Assembly (NCBI RefSeq): GCF_900580865.1
Contig: NZ_UTBZ01000164.1
Span: 186,001 to 250,000 of the forward strand
Source of the DNA: Pseudomonas viridiflava
GTDB lineage: Bacteria; Pseudomonadota; Gammaproteobacteria; Pseudomonadales; Pseudomonadaceae
Length of the DNA stretch: 64,000 nt
Reading direction: 5' to 3'
Under the pieces are notes generated by a model. It did no database searches and had not been told where the DNA came from. It saw only the letters and a program-made list of their open reading frames with translations. Below are positions 1-8,199 of the stretch, in pieces (the stretch's first letter is position 1; each line of letters begins with the position of its first letter). A program made the translations under genes and the position numbers.

Positions 1-1
1 C

Positions 2-1432
2 GACGGCCTCGACTTCGCTGGCGCGTTCGACGCCATGGAAGTCGCCCTGATCAAGAAAGAACTGGGCGCCTCGCGTACCCAGTTCCGCCTGCGCGACTGG
101 GGCATCAGCCGCCAGCGCTACTGGGGCTGCCCGATCCCGATCATCCACTGCGATACCTGCGGTGACGTGCCGGTGCCGGAAGATCAACTGCCTGTCGTCC
201 TGCCTGAAGACGTGGTGCCGGATGGCGCCGGTTCGCCGCTGGCGCGCATGCCTGAGTTTTACGAATGCAGCTGCCCGAAATGCGGCCAGCCTGCCAAGCG
301 TGAAACCGACACCATGGACACCTTCGTCGAGTCGTCGTGGTACTACGCCCGTTACGCCTCGCCGCACTTTGAAGGTGGCCTGGTGGAAAAATCCGCGGCC
401 GACCACTGGCTGCCGGTCGATCAGTACATCGGCGGTATCGAACACGCCATTCTTCACCTGCTTTACGCGCGCTTCTTCCACAAACTGATGCGTGACGAAG
501 GCCTGGTGAGCTCCAACGAGCCGTTCAAGAACCTGCTGACCCAAGGCATGGTGATCGCCGAAACTTACTACCGTCGCGAAGCCAATGGTGCTTACACCTG
601 GTTCAACCCGGCGGACGTAGAACTGGAGCGCGACAGCAAAGCCAAGGTCATCAGCGCCAAACTGATTGCCGACGGCCTGCCGGTGGAAATCGGCGGCACC
701 GAGAAGATGGCCAAGTCGAAGAACAACGGCGTCGACCCACAGTCGATGATCGATCAGTTCGGCGCCGACACCTGCCGCCTGTTCATGATGTTCGCCTCGC
801 CACCTGACATGAGTGCCGAATGGTCTGACTCCGGCGTTGAAGGCTCGCACCGTTTCCTCAAGCGCGTCTGGCGTCTGGCGCAAGCCCATGTTTCTCAGGG
901 TCTGCCGGGCAAACTGGACATCGCCAGCCTGAACGACGAGCAGAAAGCCGTGCGCCGTGCGATCCATCTGGCCATCAAACAGGCCAGCCACGACGTCGGC
1001 CAGAACCACAAATTCAACACCGCCATCGCCCAGGTGATGACGCTGATGAACGTGCTGGAAAAAGCCGCACAAGGCACCGAACAGGACCGCGCGCTGATTC
1101 ACGAAGGTCTGGAAGCCGTGACATTGTTGCTGGCGCCGATCACCCCGCATATCAGCCACGAACTGTGGAATCAGCTCGGTCACGCCGACGCTGTTATCGA
1201 CGCCGGCTGGCCGGCCGTGGACGACAGCGCGCTGGTTCAGGACAGCCTGACGCTGGTTATTCAAGTCAACGGCAAGCTGCGTGGCCAGATCGAAATGCCG
1301 GCCAGCGCGACCCGCGAAGAAGTCGAAGCAGCCGCACGTGCCAACGAAAACGTCCTGCGTTTCGTCGATGGTCTGACTATTCGTAAAGTGATCGTAGTGC
1401 CCGGGAAACTGGTCAATATCGTCGCCAGCTAA
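2..1432 (+). CDS. leuS: Leucyl-tRNA synthetase, C-terminal part (5' end outside window)
   Basis: Class Ia aminoacyl-tRNA synthetase that charges tRNA-Leu in the cytoplasm. The frame is open from base 2, so about half of the usual ~860-residue protein is present. Visible parts are the end of the editing/catalytic region, a zinc-type cysteine cluster (CDTCGD, then CSCPKCG), the signature loop written KMAKSKN rather than KMSKS, the anticodon-binding helical domain, and a C-terminal domain with VNGKLRGQI. The KMAKS loop keeps both lysines, so activity is expected. The gene heads the leuS-lptE-holA order seen in other pseudomonads. Confidence 0.97.
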   Translation, partial: DGLDFAGAFDAMEVALIKKELGASRTQFRLRDWGISRQRYWGCPIPIIHCDTCGDVPVPEDQLPVVLPEDVVPDGAGSPLARMPEFYECSCPKCGQPAKRETDTMDTFVESSWYYARYASPHFEGGLVEKSAADHWLPVDQYIGGIEHAILHLLYARFFHKLMRDEGLVSSNEPFKNLLTQGMVIAETYYRREANGAYTWFNPADVELERDSKAKVISAKLIADGLPVEIGGTEKMAKSKNNGVDPQSMIDQFGADTCRLFMMFASPPDMSAEWSDSGVEGSHRFLKRVWRLAQAHVSQGLPGKLDIASLNDEQKAVRRAIHLAIKQASHDVGQNHKFNTAIAQVMTLMNVLEKAAQGTEQDRALIHEGLEAVTLLLAPITPHISHELWNQLGHADAVIDAGWPAVDDSALVQDSLTLVIQVNGKLRGQIEMPASATREEVEAAARANENVLRFVDGLTIRKVIVVPGKLVNIVAS

Positions 1433-1441
1433 TTGGATTGA

Positions 1442-1461
1442 GCGTCAGGTTCGCCTGACGC
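1442..1461. other. Intergenic hairpin with TTCG loop
   Basis: GCGTCAGG-TTCG-CCTGACGC is an 8-bp perfect stem closed by a UUCG tetraloop just after the leuS stop. No T-run follows, so it is more likely an RNA-stability or processing element than a terminator. Confidence 0.5.
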
Positions 1462-1519
1462 CAGATAAAACCTTTCGGGCCGCACGGTCGGCCCACCTGG
1501 TTTCAAGGGGAGCAACACA

Positions 1520-2125
1520 ATGATCAAACGCAATCTGCTGGTGATGGGCCTCGCCGTTCTCTTGAGCGCCTGCGGTTTCCAGCTGCGCGGTACCGGCACC
1601 AACGAACTGTCGATCAAGGAACTCGACCTGAGCGCCCGTAACGCCTACGGCGAGACGGTCACCCAACTGCGCCAGGTATTGGAGTCGAGCGGCGTCAAGG
1701 TTTACAGCGGTGCCCCGTACAAGTTGTTTCTGGCTGACGAGCAGGAAAACCAGCGTATCCTCAGCTACGCCGGCGCCGGTCGTACCGGTGAGTATCAGGT
1801 CACTACCGTCCTGAGCTACGACATCCGAGGCGACAAAAACCTTTCTCTGCTGAGCGACAAGCTTGAAGTACAGAAAGTTTTTATCCACGACGGCAATAAC
1901 CTCGTCGGCTCCGACCAGGAAGCCAGCGACGCCCGTCGCGATATCCGTCGCGAGCTGGTTCAACGCATGATGCTGCGCCTGCAACAGCTGACCCCAGGTC
2001 AGCTGGAGCAACTGCAGCAAGCTGCCAATAACCGCGCCAAGGCAGAAGCCGACGCGTTGGAAGCGGCGCAGAAAGCTGAAGCGGAAACCCCGCGTCAGTC
2101 GCCGCTCGAAATCCCGCAGCAGTAA
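1520..2125 (+). CDS. lptE: LPS-assembly lipoprotein LptE
   Basis: Outer-membrane lipoprotein that plugs and helps fold LptD, the barrel that inserts lipopolysaccharide into the outer leaflet. The 201-residue product begins with a short lipoprotein signal peptide ending in the lipobox LSAC, followed by GFQLRG, the conserved start of mature LptE. The C-terminal 30 residues are a charged Ala/Glu-rich tail. A GGGGAG site lies 9 bases before the ATG. Its place between leuS and holA is the conserved context of lptE in gammaproteobacteria. Confidence 0.96.
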   Translation: MIKRNLLVMGLAVLLSACGFQLRGTGTNELSIKELDLSARNAYGETVTQLRQVLESSGVKVYSGAPYKLFLADEQENQRILSYAGAGRTGEYQVTTVLSYDIRGDKNLSLLSDKLEVQKVFIHDGNNLVGSDQEASDARRDIRRELVQRMMLRLQQLTPGQLEQLQQAANNRAKAEADALEAAQKAEAETPRQSPLEIPQQ

Positions 2126-2131
2126 GACGTT

Positions 2132-2151
2132 CGGGGCGCTCAGGCGCCCCG
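2132..2151. other. lptE-holA intergenic hairpin
   Basis: CGGGGCGC-TCAG-GCGCCCCG forms an 8-bp GC-only stem in the 39-bp gap between lptE and holA. The nearest T-rich stretch is 7 bases away and short, so it may attenuate read-through only weakly, or protect the upstream message. Confidence 0.45.
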
Positions 2152-2164
2152 ATCGACCTTTCTT

Positions 2165-3202
2165 ATGAAGCTCGCTCCCGCCCAACTCGGCAAACATCTG
2201 CAAGGCGCTCTCGGCCCGGTTTACATCATCAGTGGCGATGACCCGCTGCTGTGCCAGGAAGCTGCCGACGCCATCCGCAGCGCTGCGCGCCAACAAGGTT
2301 TTGACGAACGCCAGGTCTTTGCTGCCGACGCCAATTTCGATTGGGGCACGTTGCTGCAGGCCGGCGCCAGCATGTCGCTGTTTGCTGAAAAACGCCTGCT
2401 GGAACTGCGCCTGCCTTCAGGCAAGCCCGGTGACAAGGGCGCCGCTGCATTCATCGAATATTGCTCACGTCCCGCTGAAGACACGGTGCTGCTGATCAGC
2501 CTGCCCAAGATGGATGGCAGTGCGCAGAAGACCAAGTGGGGCAAGGCGCTGGTTGAAGGCCAGCAGACCCAGTTCATTCAGATCTGGCCGGTGGATGCCA
2601 ATCAGCTGCCGAGCTGGATCCGTCAGCGCTTGTCTCAGGCCGGATTGTCAGCCAGCCAAGACGCCGTCGAGCTGATTGCCGCCCGCGTGGAAGGCAACCT
2701 GCTCGCCGCGGCGCAGGAAATCGAAAAGCTCAAGTTGATGGCCGAGGGCGGTCAGATCACCGTCGAAACCGTGCAGGCCGCGGTGGCGGACAGTGCGCGA
2801 TTCGACGTGTTCGGCCTGACCGATGCCGTGCTCAATGGCGAACCGGCCCACGCGCTGCGCATGCTTGAAGGCTTGCGTGGCGAAGGCGTCGAACCACCGG
2901 TGATTCTCTGGGCGCTGGCGCGGGAGCTGCGGCTGCTGGCCAACATCTCGTTGCAATACAGCCAGGGTACGCCGCTGGACAAGTGTTTCAGCCAGGCAAA
3001 ACCGCCCGTCTGGGACAAGCGCAAACCACTGATGAGCAAAGCCCTGCAACGCTACTCGGCGCAACGCTGGGCGCAGTTGTTGCTGGAAGCGCAGCGGATC
3101 GATGCGCAAATCAAAGGCCAGGCCGCCGGTTCGCCGTGGATGAGTCTGAGTCGTCTGGCTCTATTGATGGCTGGCCAGCGACTTTCACTGCCTGCCGAAT
3201 AA
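2165..3202 (+). CDS. holA: DNA polymerase III subunit delta
   Basis: Delta subunit of the clamp-loader complex, which opens the beta sliding clamp so it can be placed on primed DNA. The 345-residue length is standard. The N-terminal segment with VYIISGDDPLL is the clamp-binding/AAA-like start of HolA, and the C-terminal helical collar domain contains the conserved LARELR stretch. The ATG has no good Shine-Dalgarno sequence, so translation may depend on lptE read-through. The TAA stop overlaps the left arm of a large inverted repeat. Confidence 0.96.
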   Translation: MKLAPAQLGKHLQGALGPVYIISGDDPLLCQEAADAIRSAARQQGFDERQVFAADANFDWGTLLQAGASMSLFAEKRLLELRLPSGKPGDKGAAAFIEYCSRPAEDTVLLISLPKMDGSAQKTKWGKALVEGQQTQFIQIWPVDANQLPSWIRQRLSQAGLSASQDAVELIAARVEGNLLAAAQEIEKLKLMAEGGQITVETVQAAVADSARFDVFGLTDAVLNGEPAHALRMLEGLRGEGVEPPVILWALARELRLLANISLQYSQGTPLDKCFSQAKPPVWDKRKPLMSKALQRYSAQRWAQLLLEAQRIDAQIKGQAAGSPWMSLSRLALLMAGQRLSLPAE

Positions 3203-3280
3203 GATCAAAAGATCGCAGCCTTCGGCAGCTCCTACACCAATCCCTGTAGGAGCTGCGGCACGCTGCGATCTTTTGATCTT
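3201..3280. repeat. Large REP-type inverted repeat after holA
   Basis: Two perfect 19-bp arms (3201-3219 and 3262-3280, starting AAGATCAAAAGATCGCAGC) enclose a second inverted pair, GCAGCTCCTACA / TGTAGGAGCTGC. The element starts on the last two bases of the holA stop codon. A shorter relative of the inner part occurs at 18508-18545. It is probably a mobile intergenic REP/BIME unit that also ends the holA transcript. Confidence 0.8.
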
Positions 3281-3377
3281 GTTTCCTACAATGCACGCCT
3301 GCATTTGCACTATAGACAGATGCCCGACATCGGCAGATTATTTGCCGCGCAAAACCCACTCACTCGAGAGAACCCTC

Positions 3378-3542
3378 ATGAGCAAAAAGCCAGCGAAACA
3401 TGGCCCCAACAAGGCCAAATCCATCGTCGCCCAGCCCCTGTTCCGCAGTCGCCAGGAACGACCAACCAAGGGTAAAGGCAGCTACCGCCGCGAAGCCTTC
3501 CAGTCTGACAGCTGGGAGGCTTCTTACTTTCTGGCTGCTTGA
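3378..3542 (+). CDS. arfA: Alternative ribosome-rescue factor ArfA
   Basis: Small (54-residue) basic protein that enters the empty mRNA channel of stalled ribosomes and recruits a release factor, backing up trans-translation. The diagnostic core PLFRSRQERPTKGKGSYRRE is present, followed by the W-E-A-S segment. The start is set by the ATG at 3378, directly before the MSKKPAKHGP N-terminus. A 12-bp hairpin in the last third of the coding region (3492-3523) matches the way arfA mRNA is truncated in enterobacteria, so the working protein may be shorter than the open frame. Confidence 0.9.
   Translation: MSKKPAKHGPNKAKSIVAQPLFRSRQERPTKGKGSYRREAFQSDSWEASYFLAA
3492..3523 (+). promoter_or_regulatory. 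Hairpin inside arfA, likely terminator or RNase III site
   Basis: GAAGCCTTCCAG (3492-3503) pairs with CTGGGAGGCTTC (3512-3523), 12 pairs with one G-T wobble, followed by T-rich TTACTTT. In E. coli arfA a hairpin in the same relative position generates non-stop mRNA, so ArfA is made only when tmRNA rescue fails. The structure is seen directly; its function here is inferred. Confidence 0.7.
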
Positions 3543-3603
3543 AGCGCAGTACCCCCCGGTCATGTTAAGGTCTGCACCTGATTCGTATCCTCTGGAACCG
3601 TGC

Positions 3604-4926
3604 ATGCCCTTTAGTCTTTCCCGTCGTTGGCCTGTTCGCCAACTGATCGCTGCCTCCAGCTTCATTCTGCTTGTCGCTTGTGCGGAAAAACCGACCGCAG
3701 CCGATGCGCAACCTCTTCAAGCCGCTCCAGTCGCCACGGCCCCAGCGATCATCCCGCCGGTAGTGCCGTCCGCCGACCCTCTCGATCTGCAGCCAACCCA
3801 GACTTTTGCCGAATGGCAGGCTGGTTTCCGTAAAGATGCACTGGCCGCCGGAATTCGCGCCGAACTGTTTGATCGGGCATTTGCCGATGTCAGCTTCGAC
3901 GCCAGTGTGATTCGTGCCGACCGCAGTCAGCCGGAATTCTCCCGCCCGGTGTGGGAATACCTCGACGGCGCCCTGTCGCCGCTGCGCGTGCGCAAGGGCC
4001 AGGCGCTGATCAGTCAGTACGCCGATATCCTGCAAAGCATCGAGCAGCGTTATGGCGTCGACCGCCAGGCGCTGGTCTCGGTGTGGGGCATGGAAAGCAA
4101 CTTTGGCCAATTCCAGGGCAGCAAGTCGGTGATCAACTCGCTGGCCACCCTCGCCTACGAAGGCCGCCGCCCGGGCTTTGCTCATGCACAGCTGATCGCC
4201 GCCCTGCAGATCCTGCAACAGGGCGATATCACGCCGGAGAAGATGCTCGGCTCGTGGGCTGGCGCCATGGGACAGACCCAGTTCATTCCGACCACCTACA
4301 ACACCCATGCTGTGGACTTTGACGGCGATGGCCGCCGCGATATCTGGGGCAGCCCTGCTGACGCACTGGCCTCGACCGCGCATTACCTGCAAAGCTCCGG
4401 CTGGCAGCGTGGTCAGCCGTGGGGCTTCGAAGTACAACTGCCGAGCAGCTTCAATTACACGCTGGCCGACGGTGCGATTCGCAAGAGCGTTGCCGAATGG
4501 CGTCAACTGGGCGTCATGCTGCCGAACGGCGCTCAGGTCCCGGCAGGTTCAGAACAACTGTCCGCAGCCCTGCTGCTGCCGGCCGGTTATCGCGGCCCGG
4601 CGTTCCTGATCCTCGACAACTTCCGGGCGATCCTCAAGTACAACAATTCTTCGTCGTATGCCTTGGCGGTGAGCCTGTTGTCCGAGCGCTTCAGCGGTGG
4701 CGGCTTGATCAACGGCAACTGGCCGAAAGATGACCTGCCGTTGAGCCGTACCGAACGGATGGAGTTGCAAACCCTGCTGAGTGCGCGCAATTACGATGCC
4801 GGCACGGCGGACGGGATTATCGGCGCCAATACGCGCAAGGCGATTCGCAGTGCCCAGCAGTCGCTTGGCTGGCCGGCGGACGGGTATCCGACGCACAAGT
4901 TGCTGGAAAGCCTGCGTACCCAATAG
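3604..4926 (+). CDS. sltB3: Membrane-bound lytic murein transglycosylase with peptidoglycan-binding domain (SltB3-like)
   Basis: Cleaves the MurNAc-GlcNAc bond of peptidoglycan with formation of 1,6-anhydroMurNAc. The 440-residue product starts at ATG 3604, which gives a lipoprotein signal peptide with lipobox LVAC (Cys about 26). The family-3 (MltB/GH103) transglycosylase domain follows, with the catalytic glutamate in WGMESNFG (about residue 164). The C-terminal ~55 residues form a PG_binding_1 domain. Gene position after holA matches SltB3 (PA3992) of P. aeruginosa as I recall it. A longer upstream frame exists but overlaps arfA and would bury the signal peptide. Confidence 0.9.
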   Translation: MPFSLSRRWPVRQLIAASSFILLVACAEKPTAADAQPLQAAPVATAPAIIPPVVPSADPLDLQPTQTFAEWQAGFRKDALAAGIRAELFDRAFADVSFDASVIRADRSQPEFSRPVWEYLDGALSPLRVRKGQALISQYADILQSIEQRYGVDRQALVSVWGMESNFGQFQGSKSVINSLATLAYEGRRPGFAHAQLIAALQILQQGDITPEKMLGSWAGAMGQTQFIPTTYNTHAVDFDGDGRRDIWGSPADALASTAHYLQSSGWQRGQPWGFEVQLPSSFNYTLADGAIRKSVAEWRQLGVMLPNGAQVPAGSEQLSAALLLPAGYRGPAFLILDNFRAILKYNNSSSYALAVSLLSERFSGGGLINGNWPKDDLPLSRTERMELQTLLSARNYDAGTADGIIGANTRKAIRSAQQSLGWPADGYPTHKLLESLRTQ

Positions 4927-4953
4927 AACGAATGCCGTATGGCTGATATCGCT

Positions 4954-5018
4954 TTCGCGAGCAGGCTCGCTCCCACATTGAAATGCATTCCAAATGTGGG
5001 AGCGAGCCTGCTCGCGAA
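4954..5018. repeat. REP pair (BIME-like)
   Basis: Two 24-bp perfect inverted arms (4954-4977 and 4995-5018) with core GTGGGAGCGAGCCTGCTCGC, separated by 17 bases. The same pair occurs at 35786-35850 and 42192-42283, and a single copy at 50006-50029. It lies between two converging genes. Confidence 0.9.
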
Positions 5019-5042
5019 GACTGACTATCAGGCAATAAACCT

Positions 5043-5993
5043 TCAGGCCTTGATCACCACATCCTGCTCCAGCATCAATTCCTGCTTCCCCGCATCCAGC
5101 CGCACCAGTGCACCCATCGGCAGGGTCAGGTTCGGATCGCAATGCCCGCTGCGCCACCCCAACAACACCGGAATCCGCAACGGCTCGAAAGTCTGCTTGA
5201 GCAAGCGGTTCAATGCCGCGACATCCACGCCTGCAATATCCCCGACCAACACCCCGCGCAACTTCGCCAGCTTGCCGGCCAGACGCATCTGGGTCAGCAA
5301 GCGATCAATGCGATACAGCGGCTCGTTGATGTCTTCGATGAGCAGAATCACCCCTTCTACATCAATCTCGTAAGGCGTACCCAACGTTGCGGCGATCATC
5401 GCCAGATTGCCGCCGAGCAAGCGCCCGTGCGCAATGCCGGGTTCGACAGTAGTCAACGGATAAGCCACCGGATGGCTCAACACACTGCCCGCCTTCAATT
5501 GCCCGCGCAGCATGGCGAAGAACGAAGTAACGGTCGGCGGCTCCTTGTCCCCCAACAGGTCGGCATTGAGCAGCGGCCCGTGAAAAGTCACGAACCCGGC
5601 ATAGCGACTGATCGCCAGGTGCAGCGCAGTGATGTCGCTGTAGCCGACGAAGGGCTTGGCATGGCGGCTCAGCAGGTCGTAGTCGATGCGGTCGAGCAAG
5701 CGCGGCGTACCATAGCCGCCGCGCAGGCAAATGATGGCATCGACTTCGGGATCAGCGAACGCTGCGTGCAGATCGCGCAGGCGCACATCGTCACTGCCGG
5801 CCAGATAGCCATCCTTCTCATAGACACCGGGAAACACCTTCAGCCCATAACCACGGGCGCGCATCCACCGCATTGCCTTCTCGGTGTCCAGCGCGCCGGG
5901 GCCGGCAGGCGCAATGACGCCGATCAGCCCTTCCGAAGGCAGCGCGGGCACGGCTTTGTGCGGGCAAAGTGTGTGGGTTGGTCGAACGGTCAT
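5043..5993 (-). CDS. LD-carboxypeptidase (S66 family)
   Basis: Cytoplasmic serine peptidase that removes the terminal D-Ala from muropeptide tetrapeptides during wall recycling. The start is taken at 5993 because GGGAG lies 8 bases upstream; the longer frame to 6110 has no such site and an implausible N-terminus. The 316-residue product shows the APAGPG start, the ICLRGGYG loop, and GYSDITALH with the nucleophilic serine. The C-terminal part (SGHCDPNLTLPMG) carries the histidine of the Ser-Glu-His triad. It converges on sltB3 across a REP pair. Confidence 0.92.
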   Translation of the reverse strand: MTVRPTHTLCPHKAVPALPSEGLIGVIAPAGPGALDTEKAMRWMRARGYGLKVFPGVYEKDGYLAGSDDVRLRDLHAAFADPEVDAIICLRGGYGTPRLLDRIDYDLLSRHAKPFVGYSDITALHLAISRYAGFVTFHGPLLNADLLGDKEPPTVTSFFAMLRGQLKAGSVLSHPVAYPLTTVEPGIAHGRLLGGNLAMIAATLGTPYEIDVEGVILLIEDINEPLYRIDRLLTQMRLAGKLAKLRGVLVGDIAGVDVAALNRLLKQTFEPLRIPVLLGWRSGHCDPNLTLPMGALVRLDAGKQELMLEQDVVIKA

Positions 5994-6110
5994 CCTTGGA
6001 TCTCCCTGTGAAGTCATGCACACACAGTAGTCAGGAACGGCGGCGAACAGAAGAGGGTCAGCCACGCCGTGGATTGAAGGAAAAATCAGCAGCGAATGTA
6101 ATCCGGGCAA

Positions 6111-6153
6111 AAAAATGCCCGCCGGGCGTTAAAACCTCGGCGGGCATTTTTTT
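6111..6153 (-). terminator. Terminator of the lipBA operon
   Basis: AATGCCCGCCG pairs with CGGCGGGCATT with A/T runs on both sides, so it can work in both directions. It lies 15 bases past the lipA stop codon, reading leftward. Confidence 0.88.
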
Positions 6154-6167
6154 CATTCAACGCGGGC

Positions 6168-7190
6168 TCAGGAACCCAGCAACTCAGCCTTGACCAGCTT
6201 CGCTTGCTCGTCGGCGTGGTACGAAGAACGCACCAGTGGGCCCGAGGCAACGTTCTTGAAGCCCATCTTGTAACCTTCCTCGGCGAACCAGGCGAAGGTG
6301 TCCGGATGGACGAAACGCTGCACCGGCAAGTGGCTGCGCGACGGTTGCAGGTACTGACCGAGGGTCAGCATGTCGATATCGTGTTCGCGCATGCGCTTCA
6401 TGACTTCGATGACTTCGTCGTCGGTTTCGCCCAGACCCAGCATCAGGCCGGATTTGGTCGGAATGTGCGGCATCATCTGCTTGAAGCGTTGCAGCAGGGT
6501 CAGCGACCACTGGTAATCGGAACCCGGACGCGCAGCCTTGTACAGGCGCGGCACGGTTTCCAGGTTGTGGTTGAACACATCCGGCGGCTCGGCCGCGGTG
6601 ATCTCCAACGCCACGTCCATGCGGCCACGATAATCCGGGACCAGGGTTTCCAGCTGCACATTCGGCGACAGTTTGCGGATTTCGCGGATGCAGTCGGCAA
6701 AGTGCTGGGCACCGCCGTCGCGCAGGTCGTCGCGGTCAACCGAAGTGATCACCACGTACTTGAGCTTGAGGTCGGCGATGGCGATGGCCAGGCTTTCCGG
6801 CTCGTTGACGTCCAGTGGCTTCGGACGACCGTGGCCGACGTCGCAGAACGGGCAGCGACGGGTGCAGATGTCGCCCATGATCATGAAGGTCGCGGTGCCA
6901 CCGGAGAAGCACTCGCCCAGGTTCGGGCAGGACGCTTCTTCGCAGACGCTGTGCAGTTTGTGTTTGCGCAGCAGGCTCTTGATGCGATCGACTTCCGGCG
7001 AAACCGGGATGCGTACACGAATCCAGTCAGGTTTCTTCGGCAGTTCGGTGGTCGGAATGATCTTTACCGGGATGCGTGCAACCTTCTCGGCGCCGCGCAG
7101 CTTGACGCCGGCTTCAACCTTGGGACGCGGGGCCGGGCGCTCGGTCACGTCGAGCGTCGGGATCATGGTTTGCACTGCATCAGTAGTCAT
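6168..7190 (-). CDS. lipA: Lipoyl synthase
   Basis: Radical-SAM enzyme that inserts two sulfurs into octanoyl groups on lipoyl domains of 2-oxoacid dehydrogenases and the glycine cleavage system. The 340-residue product has both cluster motifs: the auxiliary cluster CEEASCPNLGEC (Cys 83, 88, 94), whose 4Fe-4S cluster is sacrificed as sulfur donor, and the radical-SAM motif CTRRCPFC (Cys 109, 113, 116). The partner octanoyltransferase lipB ends 2 bases upstream, so both are probably one transcript. Confidence 0.97.
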   Translation of the reverse strand: MTTDAVQTMIPTLDVTERPAPRPKVEAGVKLRGAEKVARIPVKIIPTTELPKKPDWIRVRIPVSPEVDRIKSLLRKHKLHSVCEEASCPNLGECFSGGTATFMIMGDICTRRCPFCDVGHGRPKPLDVNEPESLAIAIADLKLKYVVITSVDRDDLRDGGAQHFADCIREIRKLSPNVQLETLVPDYRGRMDVALEITAAEPPDVFNHNLETVPRLYKAARPGSDYQWSLTLLQRFKQMMPHIPTKSGLMLGLGETDDEVIEVMKRMREHDIDMLTLGQYLQPSRSHLPVQRFVHPDTFAWFAEEGYKMGFKNVASGPLVRSSYHADEQAKLVKAELLGS

Positions 7191-7191
7191 A

Positions 7192-7839
7192 TCAGTCGAT
7201 TCCGCCCGTCAGGGTCGTCTGCTCAGCATAGTCGAGGTGTTTGACGAGCTGCGCGCGCAGCCGGGCACTTACCTCGGCAAATTCAATCGATCCTGCGTGG
7301 TCGCTCAGCTGGGTCATCGCCAGCCCGGCATAGCCGCAGGGATTAATCCGTCGAAACGGTTCCAGATTCATATCCACGTTCAGGGCCAGGCCATGAAAGG
7401 AACAACCGTGGCGAATCCGCAAACCCAGAGAAGCAATTTTCGCCCCGTCGACGTACACGCCGGGAGCGTCCGGCTTGGCCGCGGCGGTCACGCCGTAACT
7501 GGCCAGCAGTTCAATCAGGCAAAGCTCCATGCGGCTGACCAGATCACGCACGCCGAAACCCAGCTTGCGTACATCCAGCAACAGGTAGGCCACCAATTGG
7601 CCGGGGCCATGATAAGTCACCTGCCCGCCGCGATCGACCTGCACTACCGGGATATAACCCGGCAGCAACAGATGTTCGGCTTTGCCGGCCTGGCCCTGAG
7701 TGAACACCGGCGGGTGTTCGACGAGCCAGATTTCGTCGGCGGCATCGCTGCCGCGTTCGTTGGTAAAGCGTTGCATGGCATGCCAGACCGGCTCGTAAGC
7801 CATCTGGCCGAGCTCACGAAAGCCCAGCGTGCCAGACAT
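7192..7839 (-). CDS. lipB: Octanoyltransferase LipB
   Basis: Transfers octanoate from acyl carrier protein to the lipoyl-domain lysine, making the substrate of LipA. The ATG at 7839 shares one base with the stop codon of the upstream gene (TGATG), which favours it over the GTG one codon earlier. The 215-residue product shows RGGQVTYHGPGQLV and the catalytic Lys-Cys pair in GAKIASLG and NPCGYAG. Confidence 0.96.
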   Translation of the reverse strand: MSGTLGFRELGQMAYEPVWHAMQRFTNERGSDAADEIWLVEHPPVFTQGQAGKAEHLLLPGYIPVVQVDRGGQVTYHGPGQLVAYLLLDVRKLGFGVRDLVSRMELCLIELLASYGVTAAAKPDAPGVYVDGAKIASLGLRIRHGCSFHGLALNVDMNLEPFRRINPCGYAGLAMTQLSDHAGSIEFAEVSARLRAQLVKHLDYAEQTTLTGGID

Positions 7840-8114
7840 CACAACACCATGTGCACGAAGCCGGTCGCCCGCAGTTCGCTGTTGATGTTGTACAGCTGAT
7901 CCTGATCGGTGGCGACGATGTGCAACTGAATCGTGGTGTATTTGCCATTGGTGCTTTGACGCTCGTCGATGCGCTCATCATTGATGCTCGCGTGTTTCTT
8001 GACGATGTCGATGATCTTGTCTTTGTTGCCGACGCCCGTATCGCTGATCACCTTAATCGGATAATCAGTCTGGGGGAATTCGATCTTTGGCGCCTTTACT
8101 TCGGTATCGGTCAT
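7839..8114 (-). CDS. DUF493 family protein (YbeD-like)
   Basis: Small 91-residue protein of the YbeD/DUF493 family, an ACT-like alpha/beta fold thought to bind a regulatory ligand. It sits between dacA and lipB here as ybeD does in many gammaproteobacteria. The start at 8114 (MTDTEVKAP) is preferred over an upstream in-frame ATG because it matches the family length of about 90 residues. Its stop overlaps the lipB start, suggesting translational coupling. The molecular role is not established. Confidence 0.88.
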   Translation of the reverse strand: MTDTEVKAPKIEFPQTDYPIKVISDTGVGNKDKIIDIVKKHASINDERIDERQSTNGKYTTIQLHIVATDQDQLYNINSELRATGFVHMVL

Positions 8115-8152
8115 GGCGTAACGGCCTCTAGAGCGCAAGCCGTGGTAACGCA

Positions 8153-8185
8153 CATGGCCCCGCACCGGATCGGGGCGGGGCCATG
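8153..8185. other. GC-rich hairpin between dacA and the DUF493 gene
   Basis: CATGGCCCCG (8153-8162) and CGGGGCCATG (8176-8185) form a perfect 10-bp stem in the 85-bp gap. No T-run follows on the minus strand, so partial attenuation or RNA protection is more likely than full termination. Confidence 0.45.
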
Positions 8186-8199
8186 CAGGTCAACACAAA

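Noticed and set aside
1445..2296. Long open frame on the minus strand across lptE
   Set aside because: It mirrors lptE codon by codon, a common artefact in GC-rich genes, and has no family resemblance.
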